Shown: positions 51,934 to 63,939 of the stretch, piece by piece
How the letters are laid out: each line of letters opens with the position of its first letter
Numbering within the stretch: the stretch's first letter is position 1
From: Helianthus annuus
Taxonomy: Eukaryota > Streptophyta > Magnoliopsida > Asterales > Asteraceae
Assembly: GCF_002127325.2 (NCBI RefSeq)
Contig: NC_035437.2
Coordinates: 159,447,097-159,511,096 of the forward strand
Length of the DNA: 64,000 nucleotides
Direction: 5' to 3'
Notes under the pieces: generated by a model
Told to the model about the DNA's origin: nothing
The model's input: only the letters and a program-made list of their open reading frames with translations
Database searches by the model: none
Program-made: the position numbers and the translations under genes

Positions 51934-53736
51934 CAACTACTATAATGATGAAGGTGTTAATGTCGAACAAATCATGACTCTTTTATGCTACTTATTTTAT
52001 GTTAACTTTGTTTTGGACACGTAAACAGTGGTTATGATGTTTTATTTTGTTACTTGGTATTTTAAGTTTAAATAGAACTACTGTTATATCATCAGGCTTT
52101 CTAAGTTATTTTAGTATGTAAGTAACGTTGGTATTTTCTTAAAACGTTTGGTCATTATGATTGTTTAAGTAGATACATTTACATAATAAGTTGTTGATGT
52201 TTATATGTGATACTCTATTTGGAAATGTATGTAAAGATAGTCTCTTTGTCAAATGGTTGTGCATCTCTATCTATATATATATATGTTGAAATATATATTT
52301 ACATTTTAACTTGTAATTACTTATACCTTACGCCTGTTATTGCAATCGTTTGTCCAATTGCTGGAGATAAAGTTGTATTACAATTAAAAACCAAAGATTA
52401 AAAGAATGTGTTAAGTACATAAACAGATATTATACACTTTTAATATACATAAGCGAAAATAGTAAAATTTAAATAATTATAAATTAGCAGTGGGTGTCTA
52501 AAAAAATAGTAAAATTTGTATATTTTATATAATTAAAAATTAGATACTTTGAATATATTTTCGTATTGTTAACTACATAAACAGATATTATAAACTTTTA
52601 TATATATAGAAACTTTCTATTATTTTCAAGTTATATATTAGTAAAATAGTATATCACCAAATATATGTGATTTATTAAGTTAATTTAGTTTATATTAAAT
52701 AATTATAAATGGAAAATTGATAATACATGGTAAGATCCAATGCAAAAGTAATCGTAAATTCATTTTAAAAAAGGTAAATGTGAATTGTAAAATAAACGAA
52801 TTTAAAAATACATAAAGTTATCTCATTTATAATATCTAAGAAATTCATCATTACACTTTATTAACCTACAAAACTATTGCATCATACCCTTCATTATACT
52901 TCACATTGCTCAAGAAGAACCCAAAAGGAGTTTGAAGAAATTAGTAAAGGTAATTTTCCAATTTCATCTCCGTCATCTTATAATCCGACTGTTATGTTGT
53001 TAATCTCTACACGAACTTGCCTTATTTCTTCCAAATAACACATATGATGTTTTTTTTTAGCGATTAATGAGTAAGTAGATAAGTAATCGGAGTGTCAGTA
53101 TTTGTTAAGAAAAATCAAATATTAGTTTGTGATGTAGATTTAAAAGGGATTATATGTATTGGATGTGATCGGAAGTTTAGTTTTTTGGTTATATAATGAT
53201 ATATGGTTTAAATATTCTGTTCGAAATCTTTTTAAAAATTGGATTTTATTGGTTTATAGTTTGATTTGGATGATTAAATGTATTTGGTTGTTGCATAAGT
53301 AAATTAGGATTTAGATTATTTTCTCTTCATCGGCTTATGACATTAGATTTTATTAAAGTTATGTATTTTTATTTTTTATCATGAATTACAATATGTGTAT
53401 TTCTGCATATTCAAAAATGAGTCATTGTTTATTTGTAATTTTAGATAATAAAAGATGTAACAACAAAGACGTTTAACATAATTTTGTTTTTCTATGTATT
53501 ATTTTATAAATTTGTGTAATTTAGATTGATTAAAATTGATTACTACTACAGGATATAATATAAATGAAACAACTGAAACTAAAGTAAGTGTAATACAATA
53601 TACATGAATCATCAAAACACATTTACGTACTTAACGTATGCATGTCACTGATTAAAAGTACTAAATCTATGCTGCATTATTTGTTATACTCTGATATTCT
53701 ATTTTAAACGGATTAAAGTTTTATATCTCTCATAGA
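51934..53736. other. AT-rich spacer and probable leader of gene B3-3
   Basis: About 1.8 kb, mostly AT-rich 3' flank of B3-2. A probable leader exon and donor for B3-3 are near 52905-52952. (TA)-rich tract near 52270-52290. No other gene is seen. Confidence 0.5.
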
Positions 53737-54230
53737 ATGGCTGGAGTTGAAAACGATGTTATCGTCCTATCGGATTCTGAAGATTCTTCGGATGACTCGG
53801 AGGATTTTGATGATGATGATATTGGTCCGCTGACATTTATTGTGCCATACACGAAACGATTTGTAAGTTCCAACAACACAACTATGTTAATTAGCATCAA
53901 ATATGTTTACATATTTTGGTTAAGTTTTCTATTTTTTTAAATACCATCATAATGGAAATTATTATTATGTCTTGTAACTTATAGCGGATACCAGTGGAAG
54001 TAGCAAGGATAACAGGAATTGACAAAACCTTGAAAGTTAGAATCGCAAACAGGCAAAATGTGGAGACCAAACATGATGTTAGGGCAGAAACAAATAAAAA
54101 CAGTATAAAGTATGTGGTGAAAGGCTGGGCGAAATGGCTAAAAGATAACAACATACAAGAAGGTGATCATTGCAAGTTCCAGTACTTTGAAGATATTTGT
54201 GTTTTCTTCTTTGCCGGCGTTATCCGCTAA
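53737..54230 (+). CDS. Small single-B3-domain protein (gene B3-3)
   Basis: Two exons, 53737-53862 and 53985-54230, with GT-AG intron, together 123 aa plus stop. Exon 1 is very acidic (a Ser/Asp run, residues 10-30). Exon 2 is one B3-type domain: RIPVEVARITGIDKT, then VVKGWAKWLKDNNIQEGDHC and a C-terminal beta strand. It resembles the last exon of B3-2 in plan (start R-[IM]-P-V-.-V), which suggests duplication and truncation. It lies tail-to-tail with the Helitron transposase gene, 400 bp away. Function unknown; DNA binding is likely. Confidence 0.8.
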
Positions 54231-54630
54231 AGGTGATGTTTGAAATTATGAAACAGGGTAGAAACATAATATATAGTAATTTTGGGAAAGGTTTAAAAAG
54301 TTATGTAAGTTATGTAGTGTTATAAGTGGTTTTCTAGTAGGTTAATATGTTTAATAGTTAAGATAATCATGTAAGTTGGAGTTTTATTATGTAAGAATGT
54401 CTATAAATATCTACATGTTGTAGTTTTTGTTTATATGTTATATTTAATACATAGTAATAACATCTTCTATTGATATAACAATGAAATACCATACAAAAAA
54501 TTAAAACAAATTACATAGTCTTTAAATAAGTAACATAAGGACATGGAATTGAAAACACCCAACATACAATAAAAGCATACAAAAAAACAGAACATCTTGC
54601 CCGATTACAAATCATAAGAAAAATTTTAAA

Positions 54631-57599
54631 CTACAATTTCCCAAATATTTCTTTGTAAACAACGTTTGCAGTTTTATTTGTTGGCCTCCCATCTTTGTCG
54701 AATATTAAAACCTTAACGCCATCCTTAGTCTTTACCCTCGACAACGCAACATAAAGCTGACCATGTGAGAACACGGGGTCTCTGAGGTATATACCAACTC
54801 TAGATAGAGATTGTCCTTGACTTTTGTTAATAGTCATCGCAAAACATACGGTTATTGGAAATTGCCTTCTTTGAAATTTGAAGGGTATTTTCTTGTCAGA
54901 TGGTATCATGCTGATTCTTGGGATGTAAGTTCTTGATCCAACATTACTTCCTGATAATATCTCTGCTTCAATAACACGTTTACCAAGACGTGTGATTTGA
55001 AGACGCGTACCATTGCACAAACCGTTTTGCTGATCAATATTCCTCAAAAGCATAACCGGAACGCCCAATTTTAATACCAATCTATGATTTGGTAACCCTG
55101 ATACTTTTACACTATTTAACACATCTGGATTATACAAATCTTGATGTAACGGATCGTTGATTTCCTCAGTCGGACATAAACTATCAGAGCTAAGATACTC
55201 TACTTCTTCACCGGGAAACAAATCAAGCGAACGGTCATTTATCTCATGAACAACTTCATTCTTAGGAGCGAGTATAGCTCTCTCAGAAAAGTAGTCACGG
55301 TCTTTATAACGATGAAGAACTGAAGGATATACAAAGTCAATCAAACCTTGAATTGGATCATTCTCATCAGTTATTAAGAGATGAGCAGGTATTTCAATAT
55401 TTCCATCACCGTCGATAGAATCACCAACATTACCTTCGCCAATGTCAAGAAGCCATTTACCAAATTCGTTTATCTCCATAACGTTTGAGCTACTTGATCC
55501 AACCGACAAACGCATGTTGATTGTCAATTTCAACACCTTGCAACTGGACCAGATGTGGGATGAACATAATGAGGCGTTTACGATATCTTGCCTGCTTCCA
55601 TTTTGTACAACTGGTAGGATTTGTCTAAAGTCACCACCAAATACAATAGTTTTCCCACCAAAAGGAAGTTCTGAATTTCGTGAATCAAAAACACTCAAAA
55701 CATCCTTCATTGTACGATCAAGAGCCTCGAAAGCATGTTTGTGTATCATCGGTGCCTCGTCCCAAATAATCAACTTTGCTTCATATAAAAGATTCGCGAT
55801 TTCAGTATTAGGCTTTATATGGCATACCGAATCTTCATTGAGATTAATTGGAATATGAAATCGCGAGTGAGCAGTACGACCGCGTGATAACAACAAAGAT
55901 GCAATACCACTTGAAGCAACATTAATAACAATCTGTCCATTGCATCTAATAGAAGCACCTAAAGTTTTCCACAGAAAAATCTTGCCCGTACCACCATAAC
56001 CGTACACAAAAAACACACCACCCTTACCAATCCGAACAGCATCCATAATTTCATTATACACGGCTCTTTGATCGCCGTTTAAACAGCTGTGAAGATTATT
56101 GAACTCAGCCGTAACTTCATCCATGTCAAAAGAAAGCTCCTCGTTTATCAAACGGTTGCTCTCGGACATCAGATAGTCATCATCAGGATAAGGCATTGGT
56201 GAAAACCTGTGCAAGCTGGATCCATTACGAAGAAGGAATTTTTCGATTTTCGACAACGTAATATTCTTTAAACGTTCCTCAGAAACAACGAAATCTACAA
56301 TGATAAGAAAAATTATTAAATATAACGAAAATACTTGAAAATTTAACATCACAAAATATAACAAAAGGATAAAAAAGATGCCGCTCATGCCAGAATCTTT
56401 CCGCATATTGTATAAAATGTCCTCGGACAATAGCTCCCACGTTTTCTCCCAAACAACTTCAGGTCTAGATAGCGTATTAGACAATAGAAGTGTTGCAAAC
56501 AAAGAACGAAGATAATGACCATTTCCTGTGAAACTGGATTCTTTAATACACTCGATATATTCATTGTCATCATCTAACAGGCCACGTGCATAACACGCAT
56601 CCCGAAATGTAGGATAAACAACACCATCATATGTTCTTATTTCTTCAAATGATCGTGGTCCTTTAACCTTAGTAAGAAGAATTCTTAGGTAATAAGCCTC
56701 ACCAAGAGATGGAGACGCAGAATAAATTCTTCCAATAACAACATAATTTTGGCGTTGCTGCCAGCAACGATCTTTTAACTTCCACACATATTTTGTGGGA
56801 AACTCAACATAAGTAAGTTCTCTTGCTTCAGGCTTAGAATTGTTCATCTTCATCCATTCTAAGAAAATAGAGGAATTTACTTGAGGTTTGTTTAGGACAT
56901 CCTCAATATCATCGTCACAACTAAATACAACATTTTGTTGTCCTGGAAGATGAAATGGTAACCTCATAACAGATGGATACCGATAATGAACATCATTGCC
57001 AAATATTCTCCAGCTGGCTTCACATGCGGAAACATATCTAGCTTCGTAGTACTCTTTAATTTCATCTTTTGGAATTTCCTCATCTGGGCCTCTGTCTGAA
57101 TCAAAAACAGCAACAGTGGCTCGATCAGGTCCTTTATTAATGTATTTAAACAAATACTTTATTGAGCCAGCCTGGTTGCACCATTCCACGTTGATGTGTG
57201 CCTGATATCTTTTAAGTAGGTTTTTGTTGTATGGAACTACACTCCTATTGTCTAAAGTAACGCCCTTCTTGACAACTGTGTGACCAGAATCTCTTCTCCT
57301 ATAAACTGGAAAACCATCAGAATCAATGGAAGTGGAATCCAAAAACCTCTTTGGAAAATTCTTTGAACAACGGTTCCCAACCATGCATGGACATTTCATG
57401 TTCGCATATCCACAAGGACCATGAATCATAAAGTCACTCACAAGAGAATACAATTCAGGATCCTCATTCTTATCAGGAATTTCAGCTGATATAAAGGGAT
57501 CGATGTGTTCAACCGTAGGAAGCTTATGATCAGCTTTCATAAATAAGCAAATATGCGCATGTGGCAAACCACGTTTTTGAAACTCAACGGTATAAACAA
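54631..57599 (-). CDS. Helitron transposase, Rep C-terminal part and Pif1-type helicase
   Basis: This exon block follows the intron 57600-57703. It carries the HUH nuclease motif (LPHAHI) and the paired tyrosines in KYLFKYINKG for DNA nicking and joining, then a Pif1-like superfamily 1 helicase: Walker A region GYGGTGKI (near residue 529 of the 57567 frame), Walker B LIIWDEAP, DFRQILPV and the C-terminal GQLYVALSR. The Walker A Thr is replaced by Ile (ATT at 55980-55978), so ATP binding may fail. An intron of about 95 bases (56295-56388) is probable: its acceptor is clear but the donor may be GC; it happens to be open. Otherwise there is no stop to 54631. Confidence 0.9.
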
Positions 57600-57703
57600 C
57601 TACAAAACAAAAAATATTTTAAAGATAAGTACAAAAGTTAAATATAATGTATGGAAAGACCAAATAATTGTATAAATTGAAAGTAGTTGATGTATTGACA
57701 TAC

Positions 57704-58562
57704 CTGCATTAATATCGCCAAAAATTTTGTTTTGCTTCATATCTTTTATCAATTCATCAAGTTTCATCTTAAACAATCGACAAAGTATGTCAGGTCTGTC
57801 TTCAGGCTTAATTGAAGAGTCACCAATAAATCTTACAATCTCAGGCCATTTCGGATTACATGTGATTGTGATAAAGAAATCAGGATACCCATACTTCCGA
57901 CATAACGCCATAGCATCTAAGTAATTTTGCATCATGTATCGAGAACCACCCGTAAAAGATGAAGGTAATATAACAGGTTGTCCCGTATGACTCAAATCAC
58001 TCTGACCAACGTCTTGAACATTTTTAAGACTGTTAAGCGAATCAGATCGCAGTTTGATTTGCTGAAAACGTATGTAGTTTAGCCTCTCACTCTCAATCAT
58101 TGTGTAGGCATCGACTAAAAACTGCTGAAACAACCTTCTTGCATTAAGAATTAGAGAAAAGTTGTTATGCCTATCCTGAATTCTATAAGCAAAGAACTCC
58201 CTCATAGTACAAGTTGGTCTTGTCTTCTTTGTATTAGGACCAAAATCTCTATGAGGAATGTTAATCCTATATCCATCGTCTCCATACGGAAAAAGAATTG
58301 GATACTGTAGAGCAAGATAAGAAGGATGTAACTCGCTAATACGCTTAAGATCTCCAGAACGCATTTCAACAATAATATCACGGCTTTCAATCTGGAGATC
58401 AGGTTCATCAACTATCAAAGCAGCAACTTCAGAACACGTAGGTAAATTGTAAGTCCTACCGTCTCTATCCCTCTGTGAGATTATACGAAGTTTAAGAGTA
58501 ACATTAGGATTGTCATGGAGATGGTCTCGTACCATCCTGTAAGTTTTAACCAACATATTTGT
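57704..58562 (-). CDS. Helitron transposase, Rep N-terminal half (second part of the cut exon)
   Basis: The coding sequence starts at the solo LTR border (58562), continues MLVKTYRMVRD and includes the Helitron-like N domain (LQYPILFPYGDDG, REFFAYRIQDR, FQQFLVDAYTMIE, GSRYMMQNYLDAMA, ITITCNPKWPEI) to a GT donor at 57703. The long reading frame open to 58700 is LTR sequence, not protein. Ignoring the LTR and one TSD copy, the frame joins 62107 and upstream exons without a shift, so the insertion is the only break seen here. Confidence 0.88.
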
Positions 58563-61500
58563 TGTAACACCTCGAAAAATTTCGTCCAATAATGTCTTGA
58601 CACGTGTCACAAGGTTCCGGTATGTGAAAACAAACTTTAGAGGGACTAAAAGTGACAAACAGTGAAAACTATGGAACGTAAGGGTCCAAAGTGTCAACAA
58701 TGGATAAATAGACTCTATGATAACCCTACTTAATGTTCATAACCTTAAACGGATGGTTCATGGATCATACGACGCGGAAATTGCACAAAAGTGAGGAATT
58801 ACAAACTATAGGGGCCAAAAGTGTCAACATGTTGAATTTATACCTCTGAGTGAACTTTTGGCAGACCCGAAGCTTTGAGAAGCTAAAATATACTCACTAG
58901 AATATGTGGTTAAAATTTCATGAAGTTTCGTCAACGTATGAGAAAGTTATGGCCAAAACCGTACTTGAGGGGCTAAAAGCGTCAACGTCGAATTTCATGG
59001 CTTTTCGGTTGAGCGCAAAGTTATCCGAGGACATTACCATGTTGGTAAATGTCCTAAGGTTCTTAAAAACCAAGTTTGGGGGTTTACGAGTCAAAATAAG
59101 CAGCCGAAACATCGCGTACAAGTTCAGGGACCAAAGCTGTCAAAATGGAAAATAGTTTGGCTGATCAGGGTCAGGCGACCCGCCTGGACTGACCCAAGCG
59201 GGCCGCGTGGGACTGCCAGTAACATAAATTCGCGAAAATTGCAATTCTGGTCCAAATTTGAAGTGGTAACCAGCTGGTATCACCTCCATAAATCACCAAT
59301 GAGAGCCCATGCATGCCTAGCCTACTGAGAATTCACTATAACATCCGATTTCCACTTAAAATCAGATCATTCACTCATTTCTCAAGAACTTGTGATAGTA
59401 ACAAGAAGCTCCCAACTCTCAAGAACCTTCAAGGCAGACTTCTGGAGCTAATCTGAACATCAAGGTCGACTCCTAGTGATAACTAAGCTTCCATATGACC
59501 TTTGTAAGCTTCTAATTCAATCTTTAATTCGTTCTTGCATCGATTATTAGTAAAAGTCAAACTGATTGTTCATATACTTTGACTTTATGACTAAACGAGT
59601 TTCACTCAGTCATTTCTCAAATTGAAACCAGATATATATTGGTATTTATGTGGGAAACAAACCCTCAAAAGGGTATTCTCTGATTCCCACTTATTGCATG
59701 CTAATTGTCGAGTCAAAGGCATTCATAAAAAGTCAACAGAAATGGTTTTTGTGAAAAATAGCTTAAATGGTAATATAGATGACATGCAATCTGTTTGATC
59801 ATCATAGATAGCTTTATAATGAATATAAGAATGTGTTTTACCATGATCAACTCGACAATCTTTAGTATAAATACGAATCGGAACCGAAAGTCTTGTAAAA
59901 CGACTATTTCGTAGACTATCGATTCGGATTCGTACATGCATGTTTGAGATCTGTATTGGAGAGTATTTTTGACTATTTTTATTTTGGTAAAACTTTCTGG
60001 AATTTTGTTGATTGAGTCTATACTTAGCCGATTCAATTGCATGTTTTCGATTATGCTTAAAAGTTGACTATTTTGCCCTTTTTGATATAAAACGTGATTT
60101 TTGGAAAAGTGAAAGAGTAGAAATCTTTATTTCTAATATATAAACTTGCACCGAAAATTTCGGATCAGTTGGTGGTCCAGATTTTGAGTTATGGCCATTA
60201 GCGTAAAACTATGTTCTTAAGTTACATAAACGGCCCTTTTCGCATATAACCTATTTCAGGCCACGTTTTGATACAAAACTTTTTACCCACTGATGTTATA
60301 TAATATTTTGGGATTTTAGATGATTTTTATTTAATTTTTGGCTGATCGGATCTTAGATCGCTAAGTTATTTCGGTTTATGTCGGTTTTGACCGGTTAAGC
60401 CATAAAATGAGTTTTATGCATTCTTTTGACCCGAAACCTTTTCCTACTGATTTTATATGTTAAATAAATTATTTTAAGTGTTCTGGAAATATAAAAATCC
60501 CAGATTTATTTTGAAAACCCGAAAACGGCGTTAAATCGCATTTTAAGCATTTTTAGCGCATAGTAAGCGTTATACTCATTTTAAACATATAAGACTTATA
60601 CCTACTGATGTAATTAGTATATTTTCATATAATAACAGTAAGTATAAGTATATGAACTCAGGTTTCCAGTTTTGGCAGTTTTAGCCCTTGTGAAATTACT
60701 AAAATACCCCTACGGTGCATAGTTTGATTTTTAAATGTTAAGTTTGGTATATGGGTCATACCCTACTGATATAATATGTTAAATGAAGTATATTTACTGT
60801 ATAAACCAGACCCGAAACTCAGATTTCTAATTTGACTCTTTTATAATCTTTTAAATGACCAAAATGCCCTTCTAAGGCATAAATTGAGTTTAAAATTATT
60901 CCGGGCAATATAGAACATAACTTACTGATATTATATCATATTTAAAGCATATTATCTCAGGAAACTTGCATTTGACTCTCTTGGCTACCCGTAACGCCCA
61001 TTTTGCGTTCGGTTCGGTTTACGTAACTAGTTTGCGTAAATTGACCGAAACGGGTCAAACGTTATCATTTTTATCTCAAAATCCAGAATGTATTTAGTAT
61101 ACCCATATTATACAAGTATTCAAACTTGTCGGGTCTAAATCACATTCTATCCGGTCTTTCGCTTAATCGTGCGTAAACCGTATCATCCTTAAAACTAACC
61201 GGTCAAAGCTAAGGCTTAAATAAAAGACCCGTTAGAAATCTAATAGGTTATTATAAACCTTTGTTCCAGATTAGGAGGCCCAGTAAAAGCTACCACACTT
61301 ACCGTTTGTGTTACATACTTGCTCAGGTAAATACATTTTGACTTATTTTCCCTATACGGGCTTGGGGTACGGTATTTAAAATACCGCTTGATCGGGCGCA
61401 CAAGTCCTGCACCTTATGGGTGTACAGTCTTGAATAGCTTGTGCGACTCATTTAAACAGTCTTGTCTTACTTTAGGCTTTGGGGGGTTATTGACCGTGTC

Positions 61501-62101
61501 CCGGATATCCTTGGCATTATCTTACGAGATGGCCACGACCAGAGCACGGGGTGTAGGCGTACACTCGGCGTGTATAACTCTTTAATGTGGTGTGTCATTT
61601 AATCTTTAGCCCGGACAGTAGATCCCGGGCCACCAAAGATACGAGTGCATGTAAATCGTTCACAAGTTTATATTGCATAATTATCCCAAGTTAATAAAAA
61701 AATATTTATGCCTTGTGCATTTAAATCAATTTTCAATCATTTTCAAAATGAGTCAGTCGATTTGTATTTACCAGTGTAAACTGACGTATTTTTCCCAAAA
61801 GGTTAAGTGCAGGTACTATACGAACTAGGCTGGCTGTTTCCTAAGAGCGTCCACTATAGTCTCGCAAGCTCGGACGACAAATAACTGTTGAACAATTTTA
61901 TCTTATTTTTATTTGATCCGCCTGTGGATCCGTTTCAACTACTTATGATGTTTATTATGTCATTTTAATTAAAGTTGAAATGTATCTATTCTGCTTCCGC
62001 TGTGCATTATTATATTGTGTTGTTTGTCTATGACGATGCCAACTACATCACTGTACCCCACACCGGGCCCACCGGTGACACGTGGAAATCGGGGTGTGAC
62101 A
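58563..62101 (+). mobile_element. 3.5 kb solo LTR inserted in the Helitron transposase exon
   Basis: 3539 bp from TGTAACACC to GGGGTGTGACA, with 5-bp duplication TTTGT at 58558-58562 and 62102-62106. No primer site, purine tract or coding frame is present, so it is a solo LTR left by recombination. The ends resemble those of the Tekay-like element. It contains a GC-rich motif pair at 59165-59215 and a degenerate tandem array at 60230-60980. Confidence 0.85.
60230..60980 (+). repeat. Degenerate tandem array, period about 155-160 bp, in the solo LTR
   Basis: The motif ctactgat.tatat recurs at about 60290, 60444, 60602, 60762 and 60922, each set among similar pieces (cccgaaac, aaaatgccc, aggcat). 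Five diverged units; non-coding. Confidence 0.7.
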
Positions 62102-63939
62102 TTTGTAGAATCTAACATCTTCGTAATATACTTTATAAACTTAACATCAAGTTCCTTTGCCCTTATCGAAGCTTTGCTTGAAGAATCACTGTAATAAAAT
62201 AAACAGTTTTAAATTATAGTTTCAAACGATGAAATGGAAAACATATAAGTATAATTTGTAAGTTAACATTAAGATAATGATAAGTAAAAAAAGAGAACAA
62301 ATACCTAGATAACAACTCCCTATTAGAAAGCTCATTCTCAGTATCATAGATATAAAGCTGTGAAAATTTTGGCTGGGCTCCATGCTTAGGAAGAAGACTA
62401 CCCATACTATGTGCATTCTGACCACTGATTCTATAAACAAATGGAGCATTACCTTTGTTTATTTTAGTATCAACTTTTCCTCCCATCGAAGTAAAGGAAA
62501 ACATAGAATTGTAACGTCTTATGTTCTTTAAGAAATATTTGCTTTCCTGATCTAAACCGCGAAAAAGCATCTGATAAGATGGATCAGAATCTTTATATTC
62601 AGGCAAATCAACTTTACCATATCCACAACATAAGCTATATGTTTGCTTTTGAAGTGTAATGCGACCCTTTCCACCTTCGGTTGGCCATAAGTTTGCAAAG
62701 CATAAACCACACGTAAGAGTTTGGTCACCATGGTCAACGTAATCTGAAGATTTAACATAAATTAAATAATACAGTACGAAAAAAAATAATATGAAACAAC
62801 AATGAATAACATTAATCAGTTACCTTTAGAAACGCCTTTGGTGGCGTCTAACACAACCTCGTTAACATGAATTTCATCATCAGAGTCAAGAACAACCATT
62901 GGTATGGGTTGTATTTCAATTGGTTTATGAATAAGTCTACGCTTTCCAGAAGACATCTTTTTTATCGAGCTTAATTCAGATGACAAAAATGTTGTGTTAC
63001 GTTTATTGGATATTCTGGGATGAAGAGAAAAGCAATCATTCAATGGTAACGTTGATGAGCTTGCAATATTGTCTGAAAAAACAAAATATTTTTTTCGTAA
63101 ATTTTTTGAATTAAACAATTAAAAATGTATGTAATAATTTAAATATGAAATTTACCAGAGGATATACGATTCAAAGAAGACATAGCATTAGAAAACTGCG
63201 GTTCAATTTGAACTTGAGAACGTATGTTTGTAACACACGAAGTTGGTGTTATGTTTTCTTTGTTTGACCTCGTCATTCGTCGTGTTGAGGTAGAAGAGTC
63301 ATGAAAAACATTTGTCTTTCTATTATGATTTGAAAAAGCTCCAGATGAATATGCTACATTAGGGAATTAATTACAAATAAGTATTTTGCATATAATTTGT
63401 TCAAACATTATATGTAGTAAAAACAAAAAAAAAATATGAACCTTCAGCAAGTAATAATTATTTGATTTTGTTTTACAAACCTGGTATTGTGTTTGATAGG
63501 TTTGCAAGTGGTGTACGGATGGGTGTTGAAAACTGATCGTGTAGTACATTTCCTTTCTTCTTCAAGTTGATTGTGTAATAACGGATGATCTTACATTAAA
63601 GGACGAATTTAAATGATTACCTAATAAAATATAAACAGTAATTATAAAAAATGTAATATAATTGAAGTGAAGTTGACGAACAAAATTAGTAATGATTAAT
63701 ATACATAACATTATGAAACATAAATCTAAACTTACTTGTCCCAATACCAGTTGAAGATTCGGTAGGAAAGGTGGTGTTTGAAATATTGGGAGTAAAATTC
63801 TCTTTGTTATTTAACCGGATTGGTGTTGATGATGACGATGTTGAAGTACCACCTCTAGAAATGAATTTTTTTGTAACATTTGATCTCTTACTATCAAGGT
63901 ATAATTTTCTTAACTTGCGCCTGTGTTTAGCCTCTAAAG
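62102..63939 (-). CDS. Helitron transposase, N-terminal exons (5' end outside window)
   Basis: Exons read on minus: 63939-63736, about 63570-63481, 63353-63156, 63072-62824, 62743-62305 and 62188-62102. All but one of the splice sites are clear GT-AG; the acceptor of the second exon is uncertain. The first four encode a Ser/Thr/Asn-rich tail with recurring TP[IL]..L and RR.. patches, usual upstream of plant Helitron Rep. Exon 62743-62305 has the family zinc-finger-like segment (DYVDHGDQTLTCGLCFA, CCGYGKVDLP) and FSFTSMGGKVD and QLYIYDTENEL, hallmarks of Helitron proteins. The codon split at 62824/62743 joins in phase. Exon 62188 is interrupted by the solo LTR. Confidence 0.85.

Noticed and set aside
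57600..58700. A 366-codon frame read as one protein
   Set aside because: The part 58563-58700 is solo LTR sequence and the part below 57704 is intron; only 57704-58562 is transposase coding.
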